Shown here: piece after piece, positions 42,316 to 51,301 of the stretch
Layout: each line of letters opens with the position of its first letter
Position numbering within the stretch: position 1 is the stretch's first letter
Assembly: GCA_963724985.1 (NCBI GenBank)
Contig: CAVRWV010000015.1
Coordinates: forward strand, 62,001-126,000
Length of the DNA: 64,000 bases
Direction of reading: 5' to 3'
DNA from: JAJPJE01 sp963724985
Lineage (GTDB): Bacteria; Acidobacteriota; Terriglobia; Terriglobales; Acidobacteriaceae
Program-made: the position numbers and the translations under genes
The notes under the pieces: model-generated
What the model saw: only the letters and a program-made list of their open reading frames with translations
What the model was told of the DNA's origin: nothing
The model's database searches: none

Positions 42316-42462
42316 GTGCGTCTCGGTGGTGGAATCGGCCCGATTGCGACTTTCGGCGCTCTCGGGGCATCAAAAGAGAGCTCAACGACAGATCGAGGAA
42401 CATTGCCCGGAACAGGCTATTTCCGGTACAATAGACGTTTTGCAGAAAGGGTTTTACGCGTC

Positions 42463-42681
<219 letters not shown>

Positions 42682-42718
42682 CTGGCATGGGCAGGCGCTT
42701 CCGCCTGTCGAGGATTTT

Positions 42719-42753
42719 AGGGCAGCCGCACTGGCTGCCCTTTGTTTTGTTGG
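42719..42753 (+). terminator. rpmE terminator
   Basis: AGGGCAGCC pairs with GGCTGCCCT around GCACT, followed by TTGTTTTGTT. It is a clear rho-independent terminator. Confidence 0.85.
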
Positions 42754-42800
42754 GATTAGCAGGCCGGGACATTCCTGCTCTCTGCCGCTAGAATGTGATT

Positions 42801-43899
42801 ATGCGTAAGCACTGGCAAAATCCGGCTCCTGCGACCGAAGCGCCCGCTGGCGCGCGCGTGCCCGAGTCGTTCCATATTGGAACGGTGCGCATCGCTCCGG
42901 CTACCGTGCTTGCGCCTATGGCTGGGATCACCGACACGGTGTTTCGCCGCTTCATCCGCAACGTGAACCTGCGGCCGGCGGACGACCACCTGCTTACCGG
43001 GCGAGAGTCGGGATGCGGCCTCATCATGACCGAATTCACCTCGGCTGACGGCGTGCTGCGCTCGCGCGACATGAAGGCCAAGCGCTACCTGCACTTCTAT
43101 CCGGACGAGCATCCGATCTCGGCGCAGTTGTTCGGCAGTAACGTCGAGGTGCTGCGCGAGGCGGCTGTCATGATCGAGGATCTCGGCTTCGACGCCGTCG
43201 ACCTGAACCTGGGCTGTCCGGCGAAGAAAGTTGTGAAGTGCAACGGCGGTTCTGGATTGCTGCGCGACCTGCCGCTGATCGGGAAAATTTTCGAGACCGT
43301 GCGCGCGGCGGTGAATATTCCGTTCACCGTAAAGTTTCGCGCCGGATGGAGCGACAGCGAAATCGTTTGCGTAGAACTTGCGAAGCTCGCGGAGAGCTGC
43401 GGACTTCAGGCCGTTGCGCTGCACGCGCGCACGCGCGAGCAAGGTTATGCGGGCGAAGCGCGTTGGGAATGGATTGCGCATGTGAAAGACGCAGTGAAGA
43501 TTCCCTGTGATCGGCAACGGAGATATCCGATCTCCTGAAGATGCCGCTTTGATGGTCGCGCAGACGCATTGTGATGCGGTGATGATTGGCCGAACAGCAG
43601 CGTCGAATCCGTGGATCTTCCGCCAGATCGCGCAATACACCGCAAGTGGCCGATACGATCAGCCTACGGAAGCCGATCGCTATGACATGATCCGCACTTA
43701 CTTCCAGATGCTGATCGACGAGGGCTTCCGCGATGCTCCGGGCAAGATGAAGCAGTTCGCCTCATGGTTCACGCACGGCGTGCGAGGCGGCAGCGCATTG
43801 CGCAAAGCAGTCTACGAGGCCAAAACAGCGCCCGAAATTCTCACCAGCGTCAACCAGTTCTTTGCTGCAGCGCTGAACCAGCAGTCGGTCGCAGTCTGA
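42801..43899 (+). pseudogene. dusB: tRNA-dihydrouridine synthase, one frameshift
   Basis: This FMN enzyme reduces uridines in the D-loop of tRNA. About 366 residues are encoded, as expected for DusB-like proteins. The TIM-barrel motifs are VLAPMAGITDTVFRRFIR, QLFGSNVEVLREAA, DLNLGCPAKKVVKCNGGSGL with the catalytic Cys, and FTVKFRAGW in the first frame. VIGNGDIRSPEDAALM and DAVMIGRTAASNPWIF, which bind FMN phosphate, are in the second. The frame changes near 43510 (VKIP/VIGNGD). ATG at 42801 is used. No other damage is seen, so a sequencing error is likely. Confidence 0.9.
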
Positions 43900-43944
43900 C
43901 AAAATTCCCCGCTGCTTCTTCTCAGGCGATAACATCTCATTGCC

Positions 43945-44739
43945 ATGAAATATTGCCTCTTCGCTCACGAAGGCCGTCCCGCTTACGGCCTCATTGAATC
44001 GGTCGCGGGTGTCGACACGATTACGCGCCTTTTCCGTCTGGAAAATGGTCAACTGCCCGATGAAGACGCGCCGACGTCGAAGATTGCGCCGGTCTCTTTT
44101 GCCGACGCTGAGCTGCTTGCGCCGGTTCGGCCGTCGAAGATCATCTGTGTGGGCCGCAATTACGCGGATCACGTGAAGGAACTCGATCACGAGGTTCCGA
44201 CGGATGTTCTGATCTTCTCCAAGCCGCCGTCGGCGATCATCAGTCCGCGCGAAACGATCCGTCGACCAAAGCTCTCGGAGCGCGTGGATCACGAAGGTGA
44301 GCTAGCCGTGATCATTGGACAGCGTTGTCGCCACGTTGCTGGCGACGAAGATGTGCGTCCGTTCATCCACGGTTATACCTGCCTGAATGACGTGACTGCA
44401 CGCGATCTGCAGAAGACGGACGGTCAGTGGACTCGCGCCAAGGGCTTCGACACGTTCTGTCCAATTGGTCCGCTGGTGACCGACGAGATCGATCCGTGGG
44501 CGGGCGTTTCCGTCGAGTGCCGCGTGAATGGTGAAGTGCGACAGCAAGGGAACACGACACAATTCATCTTCCCGCTCGACCGGGTGATTCGCTACATCTC
44601 AGCGGTGATGACGTTATTGCCTGGCGATGTGATTGCCACGGGAACTCCGGCGGGAGTCGGTCCGCTGAATGCAGGCGATGTGGTGGAAGTGACTTGTGGC
44701 GGAATTGGCGCGCTGAGTAATCCGGTAGCGGATGAGTAA
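43945..44739 (+). CDS. Fumarylacetoacetate hydrolase family protein
   Basis: The 264-residue protein has the FAH fold of C-C hydrolases and isomerases acting on acylpyruvate-like substrates. Seen are KIICVGRNYADHVKEL, IFSKPPSAIISP, the metal-binding DHEGELAVIIGQRCRHV with its Glu pair, GYTCLNDVTARDLQKTDGQW, and the end LLPGDVIATGTPAGVGPLNA. This pattern fits the 2-hydroxyhepta-2,4-diene-1,7-dioate isomerase/FAHD1-like group. The exact substrate cannot be told. It lies about 45 bases after dusB in the same direction. Confidence 0.9.
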   Translation: MKYCLFAHEGRPAYGLIESVAGVDTITRLFRLENGQLPDEDAPTSKIAPVSFADAELLAPVRPSKIICVGRNYADHVKELDHEVPTDVLIFSKPPSAIISPRETIRRPKLSERVDHEGELAVIIGQRCRHVAGDEDVRPFIHGYTCLNDVTARDLQKTDGQWTRAKGFDTFCPIGPLVTDEIDPWAGVSVECRVNGEVRQQGNTTQFIFPLDRVIRYISAVMTLLPGDVIATGTPAGVGPLNAGDVVEVTCGGIGALSNPVADE

Positions 44740-44750
44740 GTCAAAACCGA

Positions 44751-44820
44751 GCCACGGATTACACGGATTTCTCACGGATGAATTTAGGAAAAAAACGTGA
44801 AAATCCGTGCGATCCGTGGC
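44751..44820. repeat. CCACGGATTACACGG palindromic repeat between convergent genes
   Basis: GCCACGGAT (44751-44759) pairs with ATCCGTGGC (44812-44820), and inside it CACGGATTT pairs with AAATCCGTG. It sits exactly between the convergent FAH and gltX genes and could end transcription from both sides. A second copy is at 46305-46400. Confidence 0.7.
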
Positions 44821-44825
44821 TTGTT

Positions 44826-46274
44826 TTATTTCAGCTTTTCGATCGCCTGCCCAATGCGTTCGAGCGTCTTCTCTTTGCCGAGGACTTCGAGTGTCTCGAA
44901 CAGCGGCGGCGCGTTCTTCTTTCCGCAGACGGCGACGCGGATCGGCTGGAACATCTGTCCAGCTTTGAGTCCGAGTTCCTGCGCAGCCGCGCGCAGCGAT
45001 TGATCCAGCGGATCGTGTTTGAACTCGACGCCCGGCAGAACTTCGCGAGCTTTCGTTAACGCCTTTAGCGCCATTGCCTGGTCGCCCTTTTGCGGAACCA
45101 GTTCGGCGGGATCGTACGCGGGAAGCTGATCGACAAAGAAGAAATCGCCGACGGTGAGAACTTCGTTCAGCAAACGAATCCGTTCTCGCGTCAGGCGCGC
45201 GATCGCCAGCAGCTTTTCGGCAGGAACGCTATATCCGGCGGCATCGACAATTGGCACGAGACGGTCGCGCAATTCTTCCAACGGCAGGGCGCGAAGGTGC
45301 TCCCCATTCAGCCACAGCGCTTTGGGATCGAACGTATCTTCGGGCGTTGCAGCAGGCTCTTTGAAGTTCACTACGGCGTTGGCGCGGTTGATGCCTTCGA
45401 GCGAAAACAGTTCGGTCAGTTCCTTGATCGGCAGGAACTCGCGATCATTCTTCGGCGACCAGCCTAGCAGTGACAGGAAGTTGATGAACGCTTCGGGCAG
45501 GAAGCCGGCATCACGATAGGTGGTCACGCTGACCACAGGGCCGTGCTTGCGCTTCGAGAGCTTGGTTCCGTCCGGCGCGACCAGCAGCGGAAGATGCGCG
45601 AATTGCGGCGGCGCAGATCCGGCGGCTTCGAAGATCAGGATGTGCTTGAAGGTGTTCGATAGATGATCCTGGCCGCGAATGATGTGGCTGATGCGCAGGT
45701 CGGCATCGTCGGCGCACGAAGCGAGGTGATACGTCGGCATGCCGTCGGAGCGCAGCAGCGCGAAGTCTTCGATGTCAGCGGTGGCTTTCACCTGCTCGCC
45801 GTAGACGCTGTCGGTAAAGCGGACTTCTCCGCCGTCGCGTGGGACGCGGAAGCGAAGTGCAAACGGTTCGCCTGCGGCAGCCCGGCGATCGCTCTCTTCT
45901 TTCGACATGTTGCGGGCGTCGGCATTGAAGAGCCAGGTGCCCTGCGCACCGGACTTCTCGGCGTCACCGGCGTGCGCAGGCGTGAAGTCACGATAAGCGT
46001 GGCCCTTATCGAAGATAGTTTGTGCGACGCGACGATGAAGATCGAGGCGCTCGGACTGCTTGTATTCTTCGTCCCAGTTGAGGCCGAGCCAGCGCAGGCC
46101 TTCGAAGATGGAGTTGACCGACGCCTCGGTGTTGCGTTCAACGTCGGTATCGTCGAGGCGGAGGACCATGGTGCCGCCATTCCGCCGCGCATAAAGCCAG
46201 TTGAAGATGAAAGTGCGCGCACTGCCCACATGGAGAAAGCCGGTGGGAGACGGCGCGAATCGGACTCGTAGCAT
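44826..46274 (-). CDS. gltX: Glutamyl-tRNA synthetase
   Basis: GltX charges tRNA-Glu (and possibly tRNA-Gln for later amidation). The 482-residue class I synthetase has VRFAPSPTGFLHVGSARTF with the HIGH-like motif at the N-terminus, ALLRSDGMPTYHLASCADD, and TKLSKRKHGPVS as the KMSKS motif, then a helical anticodon-binding domain. ATG at 46274 places the first motif at the usual distance; the longer frame to 46325 runs into a dispersed repeat and is rejected. The length is normal and the gene is intact. Confidence 0.96.
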   Translation of the reverse strand: MLRVRFAPSPTGFLHVGSARTFIFNWLYARRNGGTMVLRLDDTDVERNTEASVNSIFEGLRWLGLNWDEEYKQSERLDLHRRVAQTIFDKGHAYRDFTPAHAGDAEKSGAQGTWLFNADARNMSKEESDRRAAAGEPFALRFRVPRDGGEVRFTDSVYGEQVKATADIEDFALLRSDGMPTYHLASCADDADLRISHIIRGQDHLSNTFKHILIFEAAGSAPPQFAHLPLLVAPDGTKLSKRKHGPVVSVTTYRDAGFLPEAFINFLSLLGWSPKNDREFLPIKELTELFSLEGINRANAVVNFKEPAATPEDTFDPKALWLNGEHLRALPLEELRDRLVPIVDAAGYSVPAEKLLAIARLTRERIRLLNEVLTVGDFFFVDQLPAYDPAELVPQKGDQAMALKALTKAREVLPGVEFKHDPLDQSLRAAAQELGLKAGQMFQPIRVAVCGKKNAPPLFETLEVLGKEKTLERIGQAIEKLK

Positions 46275-46304
46275 AACTAGCGAGTATAGCAAGGCAAAAC
46301 CTTG

Positions 46305-46400
46305 GCCACGGATTACACACATCAAAAGTCAGCACGGATTACACGGATAATTCTTTTGGTTTTAAAAATAGAAATCCGTCGGATCCGTATGATCCGTGGC
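46305..46400. repeat. CCACGGATTACACGG palindromic repeat, second copy
   Basis: GCCACGGAT (46305-46313) pairs with ATCCGTGGC (46392-46400). The inside is longer than in the first copy, with CACGGATTACACGGATAAT and AAATCCGTCGGATCCG. gltX is thus flanked by two copies. Confidence 0.7.
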
Positions 46401-46411
46401 TAGTTTTTGCT

Positions 46412-47206
46412 CTACAAAATTGATCGCAGCAGGCCGCCTTCGGCGCGGACGGCGGCGCCATTGGTCGCTGATGCCAGCGGGCTGGCAAGAAACACGACCA
46501 TATTGGCGACTTCTTCCGGAGTGGCGAAGCGCTTCAGCAGAGACGACGGACGCATGGACGCGAAGAACTCGCGCTCCAGCTCGGGCTTGCTTATATTGCG
46601 CGATTTCGCGACTTTATCCAGCCACTCGGTTACGCCTTCGGACATGGTTGGTCCGGCGAGAACGGTGTTTACAGTGACGGCAGTGCCTGCGGTGGTTTCT
46701 GCCATGCCGCGCGCCAACGCGACCTGCGCGGTTTTGGTGACGCCGTAGTGAATCATTTCAACGGGAATGTTCACGGCCGACTCGCTCGAGATAAAGATGA
46801 TGCGTCCCCAGTTCGCTTGCAACATGCGCGGCAGATAGTGACGCGAGAGGCGCACGCCGCTCATGACGTTGGTCTGCCACATGCGCTCCCACTCCTGATC
46901 GTTGATCTCGGGGAAATTCTTCGGCTCGAAGATGCCGAGGTTGTTGATGAGGATGTCGACGTCGGGGAAGTTGTGGATCAACTGCTCGATTGCTTCCGGC
47001 TTGGAGAGATCGCCAGCGAATTCCTTCAGATCGGCCTTGATCGCCTGGGCTTGGATCTCGTGGATGGCCTGATGTACGCGCTCACGCGTGCGGCCATTCA
47101 CGATCACTTGCGCGCCTTCTTTTGCCAGTTCTGAGGCGATAGCAAATCCGATGCCAGCAGTCGATCCGGTGACTAGCGCGCGACGTCCTCGAAGTTGCAG
47201 ATCCAT
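46412..47206 (-). CDS. Short-chain dehydrogenase/reductase (SDR)
   Basis: The 264-residue protein is a classical SDR: the NAD(P)-binding motif TGSTAGIGFAIASELAKEGA, DILINNLGIFEP (the NNAG position is NNLG), the catalytic Ser in IIFISSESA, and Y-x3-K as YGVTKTAQ. It ends FATPEEVANMVVFLASPLAS, typical of FabG-like oxidoreductases. The Arg of NGRTRE suggests NADPH. The substrate is unknown. ATG at 47206 is preceded by AAGGAG. Confidence 0.92.
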   Translation of the reverse strand: MDLQLRGRRALVTGSTAGIGFAIASELAKEGAQVIVNGRTRERVHQAIHEIQAQAIKADLKEFAGDLSKPEAIEQLIHNFPDVDILINNLGIFEPKNFPEINDQEWERMWQTNVMSGVRLSRHYLPRMLQANWGRIIFISSESAVNIPVEMIHYGVTKTAQVALARGMAETTAGTAVTVNTVLAGPTMSEGVTEWLDKVAKSRNISKPELEREFFASMRPSSLLKRFATPEEVANMVVFLASPLASATNGAAVRAEGGLLRSIL

Positions 47207-47422
47207 TGGTGCTCCTTGCGTTCGATGCTAGAGAATGGATGCAGCGCGTGGGGATGCGGATCAGAATTCGAAGGGCAGTAGACTAGTAATTAGTAATTGG
47301 TAATTAGTAATTCAGCCAATGAAGAGCTGTGGTAACGAGGCCAGATGCCGTTCGATCCGACCAGCAGGAATCTTCGTGGGCCAAGTGCTAATTGCTAACC
47401 ACTAATTACTAACTGCTAAGAA
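47207..47422. repeat. Spacer with AATTAGTAATT word repeats
   Basis: Bases 47283-47314 hold AGTAATTAGTAATTGGTAAT words, and 47386-47427 hold the inverse type (GCTAATTGCTAACCACTAAT). The two blocks could pair across the 70 bases between them. No gene is seen. Confidence 0.55.
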
Positions 47423-47965
47423 CTAACTATGCACGTGCGGGCTTTGCGCGGGATTCTTGTGCGCCGGCTTGGGAGCTTTCAGAACCTGAACGTCGAAGGC
47501 GAGCGGAACCTGCGCCGGTGGGTAGCAAGCGCGGTCGTCGCAGGCCTGATATTTGAGGTATCCGTGCACGCGATAGCTTCCGGGAGTGACGTCTTTGCTA
47601 GTCTTGAGCAGTCCTGAGACGGACACGTCTCCGGTGTAGACGTTGAGCTTTTCGTCGGGAGAGAACGGGAAGGTTTTGTCTTCGCCCGCGGGGTAATCGA
47701 TCTTCGCCACAGAAATATCCGTTGGCATATCGAGGTGCAGCGATGTGGGAATCAGTAACTCCGAATTGGGCTTATTGGAGTTGACGTGATAGCCGGGAGC
47801 TACGCGGAACAAGAGCTCCAGCTTGGCGGAGCTTCCACGCTGCAGCTTGACGGGCGCAACCGGCGCAAAGGTGACGCGCGTGGATCTGGTGGTTCCGAGT
47901 TGTGCGGCGGCAGTCGCGGTAACGAACGCAAGAATTACGATCAGCTTTACAGGGCTGGTCTTCAT
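47423..47965 (-). CDS. DsbD alpha-domain-like secreted protein
   Basis: The 180-residue exported protein (signal MKTSPVKLIVILAFVTATAA) matches the N-terminal periplasmic domain of DsbD: LLFRVAPGYHVNSNKP, and the characteristic LKYQACDDRACYPPAQVPL, where the two cysteines are the redox pair. Its start overlaps the tlpA stop in ATGA. With CcdA and TlpA next to it, the operon supplies all three DsbD parts as separate proteins. The role is transfer of electrons to periplasmic partners; the partner is not known. Confidence 0.85.
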   Translation of the reverse strand: MKTSPVKLIVILAFVTATAAAQLGTTRSTRVTFAPVAPVKLQRGSSAKLELLFRVAPGYHVNSNKPNSELLIPTSLHLDMPTDISVAKIDYPAGEDKTFPFSPDEKLNVYTGDVSVSGLLKTSKDVTPGSYRVHGYLKYQACDDRACYPPAQVPLAFDVQVLKAPKPAHKNPAQSPHVHS

Positions 47966-48570
47966 TTGGCTTGGGCAGTCTCCATTGGAACGGTTTCGGT
48001 CTGCGCGACTTGTCCTTCTTTCAGTGCGGCCTGGATCGCTTCTTCGAACTCGCTATGCCCGGCGAGTCCCATAACGCGGCGAACGATCTTGCCATCACGG
48101 CCGATGAAGAAGGTTGTGGGCAGCGCGTCGACGCCGCCGTATTGATCGGCGACCTGGTCTGTGCCGAGCAGGATCGGGTAATCGATCTTCATCTGGCTCG
48201 CGAAATCGCTCACGACTTTCTGCTTGTTAGTGTCGTCGTCCATGGCGACGCCGACTACGATCAGCCCCTGATCCGCATACTGCCTCTGCAGCTCGATGAA
48301 CCAGGGGATCTCGATCTTACAGGGCGGGCACCAGGTGGCCCAGAAGTTCAGCAGGACGGCCTTGCCGCGAAGATCAGCGAGTTTATAGCTCTTGCCGTCG
48401 ATGGCTTTCAACTCGAAATCCGGGGCGACTCTGCCCGCTGGATCGGCCGAGGTTAGTGCTGCGCCTGCGGGAGCAGCGGCATGACGCTGCGAAATGAAGT
48501 GACCCGCAAGCAACATGCTGGCGACCACAAAGATTACGACGACGAGAACTGTTGTGTTCCGATTCACCAA
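47962..48570 (-). CDS. tlpA: TlpA/ResA-type thiol:disulfide oxidoreductase
   Basis: The 202-residue protein is a membrane-anchored thioredoxin-like reductase facing the periplasm. The signal anchor is TTVLVVVIFVVASMLLAG at residues 5-22, and the active site is LLNFWATWCPPCKIEIPWF. The cis-proline loop is ALPTTFFIGRDGKIVRR. It takes electrons from CcdA and reduces partners such as apocytochrome c. It follows ccdA by seven bases and overlaps the DsbD-alpha gene. Confidence 0.92.
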   Translation of the reverse strand: MVNRNTTVLVVVIFVVASMLLAGHFISQRHAAAPAGAALTSADPAGRVAPDFELKAIDGKSYKLADLRGKAVLLNFWATWCPPCKIEIPWFIELQRQYADQGLIVVGVAMDDDTNKQKVVSDFASQMKIDYPILLGTDQVADQYGGVDALPTTFFIGRDGKIVRRVMGLAGHSEFEEAIQAALKEGQVAQTETVPMETAQAK

Positions 48571-48577
48571 AAAACTC

Positions 48578-49300
48578 CTACAACGAAAAGCGATTCAAGA
48601 ACGATAGATAGCCCGACAGAATGGTCAAGTGACGCGTGAGCACAAGCACTCCGACGGCGATCAAAAGAACTCCGCTGACAACTTCGACGGTATGCAGATG
48701 ACGACGGAAGCGACTGTAGAACGCGAGAAAGCGATCGATGCCGAGCGAGGTCAGCAGGAACGGAACGGCGAGTCCCGCAGAGTAAACGGCCAGCAGCAGG
48801 ATGCCTTTGATGACGCTGTCTTCGGAGGCGGCAAAGGTAAGAATTGTTGCCAGGATGGGACCGATGCAGGGCGTCCATCCAAAGGCGAAGGCGAAGCCCA
48901 CGAGGAATGATCCCCAGGGCGAACTGCTTCCCTTCACGCTGTGCATACGCTTGTCGGCGTAGAAGGCTTTGATCTTCCAGATGCCGGTCAGGTGCAACCC
49001 GAAGATGATGATGATCACGCCGGCGATGCGCGTGAGATACCGGTAGTACTGGTGCGTGAGCTGACCGATGCCGGTGGCCGCCGCGCCGAGCGCAATAAAG
49101 ACGATGCTGAAGCCGAGGATGAACATCAGCGAGTTCGCCATCACGCGGCCCAGCAGACGCTGCTCGGGAGTCTGCGTGTTGTCGAGGCTCGCGCCGGAGA
49201 TCAGCGACACATAGCCGGGCACAAGCGGCAGAACGCAGGGCGACAGAAAAGAGATCAAGCCGGCAACGAAGGCGGCCAGCGGAAGAGGCGTGGTGGACAT
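48578..49300 (-). CDS. ccdA: Cytochrome c biogenesis protein CcdA (DsbD transmembrane part)
   Basis: The 240-residue membrane protein moves reducing power from cytoplasmic thioredoxin to the periplasm. It has six to seven helices with FVAGLISFLSPCVLPLVPGY, whose Cys is the first of the redox pair, and FAFGWTPCIGPILATILTF with the second. ATG at 49300 is used. It is the first gene of the ccdA-tlpA-DsbD-alpha operon. Confidence 0.93.
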   Translation of the reverse strand: MSTTPLPLAAFVAGLISFLSPCVLPLVPGYVSLISGASLDNTQTPEQRLLGRVMANSLMFILGFSIVFIALGAAATGIGQLTHQYYRYLTRIAGVIIIIFGLHLTGIWKIKAFYADKRMHSVKGSSSPWGSFLVGFAFAFGWTPCIGPILATILTFAASEDSVIKGILLLAVYSAGLAVPFLLTSLGIDRFLAFYSRFRRHLHTVEVVSGVLLIAVGVLVLTRHLTILSGYLSFLNRFSL

Positions 49301-49395
49301 TCGTGATTATTGTAACAACCGGCGTAAAGGCGGTTGTCCCCTACAAGAAGAGATGCTCGGGCGGCCAGAATGTTACAGGAATCTAGGGACTGGTT

Positions 49396-50430
49396 CTAGC
49401 TGTTGCCGAGGACGTACTGCTGGTCAGCCTTCTGGAACTGACCCAGGCGTTCGGAGCCGTGCTGCGTGTACCAGAGGCGCCATTGGGTGGTGTCGTTGGG
49501 CAGGTTCTCGTCGGTGATTTCGCGGAGGGCCTGAAAAACCCAACTATGGGTAGAGGTGTCGAGGGATTCGTCGGCAGATAGGTCGATCAACCCGGAAACG
49601 GCTTGCATGCGCTGGGCGCGGGTGAGCATGCCTGATTTCGCGAGGCTGCAACCGGCGCGTTCGCGGACATTGTCCGAAGGATCGCTGCGGAAGACGTCGA
49701 GAAAGGTTGCGATCGTGTTGTCGGTGCCGATGTGCGCGAGGCCTTCGACCGCCCAGAAGCGCGTTTGCTCGTCGGGATCGTGGGACCAGGCCACAAGCCG
49801 GTCATGGATGTCGTCGGTATCGACGCCGCGATTGGCCAGCATACCGAGATACCATGCGGCGTACGGACGATTCGAGGCCGTCTCTTCGCCCATCTGGATC
49901 AGGCGGGAAGCGGTGTCGGGCGTCTTCTGCAATTCGTTGGCGACGAGCGTGACTTCGATGGCCGCAGCCCGCACCCGCAGATCGTTGGAGTAGAGCGCGG
50001 TCATCTCGAGATCGGTGAGCTTGGGCGTGAGCTTGATGCGGCCGTACCAGGAGTCGAGCTTCTGCATGATCAGGTCAGTCGCGCCTTCATCATGATTGAT
50101 CGCGTCGGAAAGCAGTTCCTCCGCCTGTACCTGCGGCGGTTGCGATTCGATCCACTGGCGAACATGCTCGGAAAGCTTGGGCGTGCTCGCGGCAACGGGC
50201 TTGCCTTGAGCAGCCAGTTGATGGCCGGTGAGGATGTCCCAAACCTTCTGAAACGCTTCGGAGCGCGCGGCCAGCAGAACCACGGCAACCACGGCGAGAC
50301 CGCCGAGGAGCAACACTTTCGCTGGACTGCTGCGCTCGTAGACGATCGTGTCCGGCACCGTCTGGATTACTTCCGGGACGGGCGGGGGCGCCGGTTCGGG
50401 AGGCATCGGATTCTGAGCCGGAGTGTCCAT
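49396..50430 (-). CDS. Membrane-anchored HEAT-repeat protein
   Basis: The 344-residue protein has a Pro-rich head (PPEPAPPPVPEVI), one membrane helix (KVLLLGGLAVVAVVLLAA) and then helical repeats: LTDLEMTALYSNDLRVRAAA, DEQTRFWAVEGLAHIGTD, and SDPSDNVRERAGCSLAKSGM. The latter are HEAT/PBS-like repeats of about 30 residues. Such proteins serve as scaffolds; no catalytic motif is seen. Confidence 0.75.
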   Translation of the reverse strand: MDTPAQNPMPPEPAPPPVPEVIQTVPDTIVYERSSPAKVLLLGGLAVVAVVLLAARSEAFQKVWDILTGHQLAAQGKPVAASTPKLSEHVRQWIESQPPQVQAEELLSDAINHDEGATDLIMQKLDSWYGRIKLTPKLTDLEMTALYSNDLRVRAAAIEVTLVANELQKTPDTASRLIQMGEETASNRPYAAWYLGMLANRGVDTDDIHDRLVAWSHDPDEQTRFWAVEGLAHIGTDNTIATFLDVFRSDPSDNVRERAGCSLAKSGMLTRAQRMQAVSGLIDLSADESLDTSTHSWVFQALREITDENLPNDTTQWRLWYTQHGSERLGQFQKADQQYVLGNS

Positions 50431-50539
50431 TCGGGCGGAGTTTAGGCCGAAATGGGACAGGGGTGGTAATGACGATGGTCACCGGCTGAAAAGGGGCTGT
50501 GGTAGCGGGGATTTGGGAGGACGCCGAGGAGTTTTGTGG

Positions 50540-50730
50540 TGGCGATAGTGTTCCCTCACTGCGTTCGGGATGACAGTTCTCGCTTACGCTCAAACCGAAG
50601 TGAGCGTGGTTGAATAGGGTTCCCTCACTGCGTTCGGGATGACAGTTCTCGCTGCGCTCGAACCGAAGCGGGCTGGGTCGAGTAGGGTTCCCTCACTACG
50701 TTCGGGATGACAGTTCTCGCTAACCGGCTC
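50540..50730. repeat. Three tandem TTCCCTCACTGCGTTCGGGATGACAG repeats
   Basis: Three units beginning TTCCCTCACT start at about 50549, 50620 and 50690, spaced by about 71 bases and separated by AACCGAAG-type sequence. They are the reverse strand of the acidobacterial dispersed repeat. Two of them lie inside the 3' end of the DUF3592 reading frame. Confidence 0.7.
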
Positions 50731-51147
50731 GAACGGGGAAGAATTATCGCGCGCGCGGAGGCCGATCCAGCTTTCTGAGATCACGATGGAGTTGCCGGGG
50801 TTCTGGGGATCATAGCGGACCGAGGTGGGGAGTCCGATGCGGCAGGTGTGAATGTCGACGAATTGCCGCAGGTGAGTGATGTCCTGCGAGGCCTCGTAGG
50901 AGACTCCGGCGACGTCGTAGTGATAGATGAGTAGCTGGACCGGGTTCCCTTTGCCGTTGGTGCTCGCCATTTCCTGAGCGTCGATGACGGTGCCGTCGGT
51001 GATGCGTCCGGACTGGCTGAGGCGCAGGCGACGTTCGCGCTCGAGTTGCTCGTCAGACTTACGCTTGCGCAGCGCAAGGTAAATCATGAGCGTGCCGATT
51101 ACGGCCGCGGCGGCGAATAAGAACTGATACATGCGCAAATCGTTCAT
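50590..51147 (-). CDS. DUF3592-like membrane protein with repeat-derived tail
   Basis: The first 140 residues have one membrane helix (YQFLFAAAAVIGTLMIYLAL) and a DUF3592-like beta domain (GRITDGTVIDAQEMAS, YHYDVAGVSYEASQDI, VRYDPQNPGNSIV). The last 45 residues (starting ENCHPERSEGTLL) are translated from the dispersed repeat and should not belong to the family; the real C-terminus is near SWIGLRARD. The function is unknown. Confidence 0.65.
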   Translation of the reverse strand: MNDLRMYQFLFAAAAVIGTLMIYLALRKRKSDEQLERERRLRLSQSGRITDGTVIDAQEMASTNGKGNPVQLLIYHYDVAGVSYEASQDITHLRQFVDIHTCRIGLPTSVRYDPQNPGNSIVISESWIGLRARDNSSPFEPVSENCHPERSEGTLLDPARFGSSAARTVIPNAVREPYSTTLTSV

Positions 51148-51301
51148 CGGTCCTGGGCTGGAGCGGTCCCGTGCAGGGTACTCTCCCGGCAGAGCTTTGA
51201 GGATAGAGCGTAACGCTTACGTAACTAGTTTTGATGATCCCCGGCGGGTACGCAAGGGGGGAATCGAGAAGGTGAAATCGAGAGTAACGTATTCATTTTC
51301 C

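Noticed and set aside
50540..50730. Possible CRISPR array (three evenly spaced repeats)
   Set aside because: Only three units; the spacers are similar to each other; the unit is a known dispersed repeat, and no cas gene is near.
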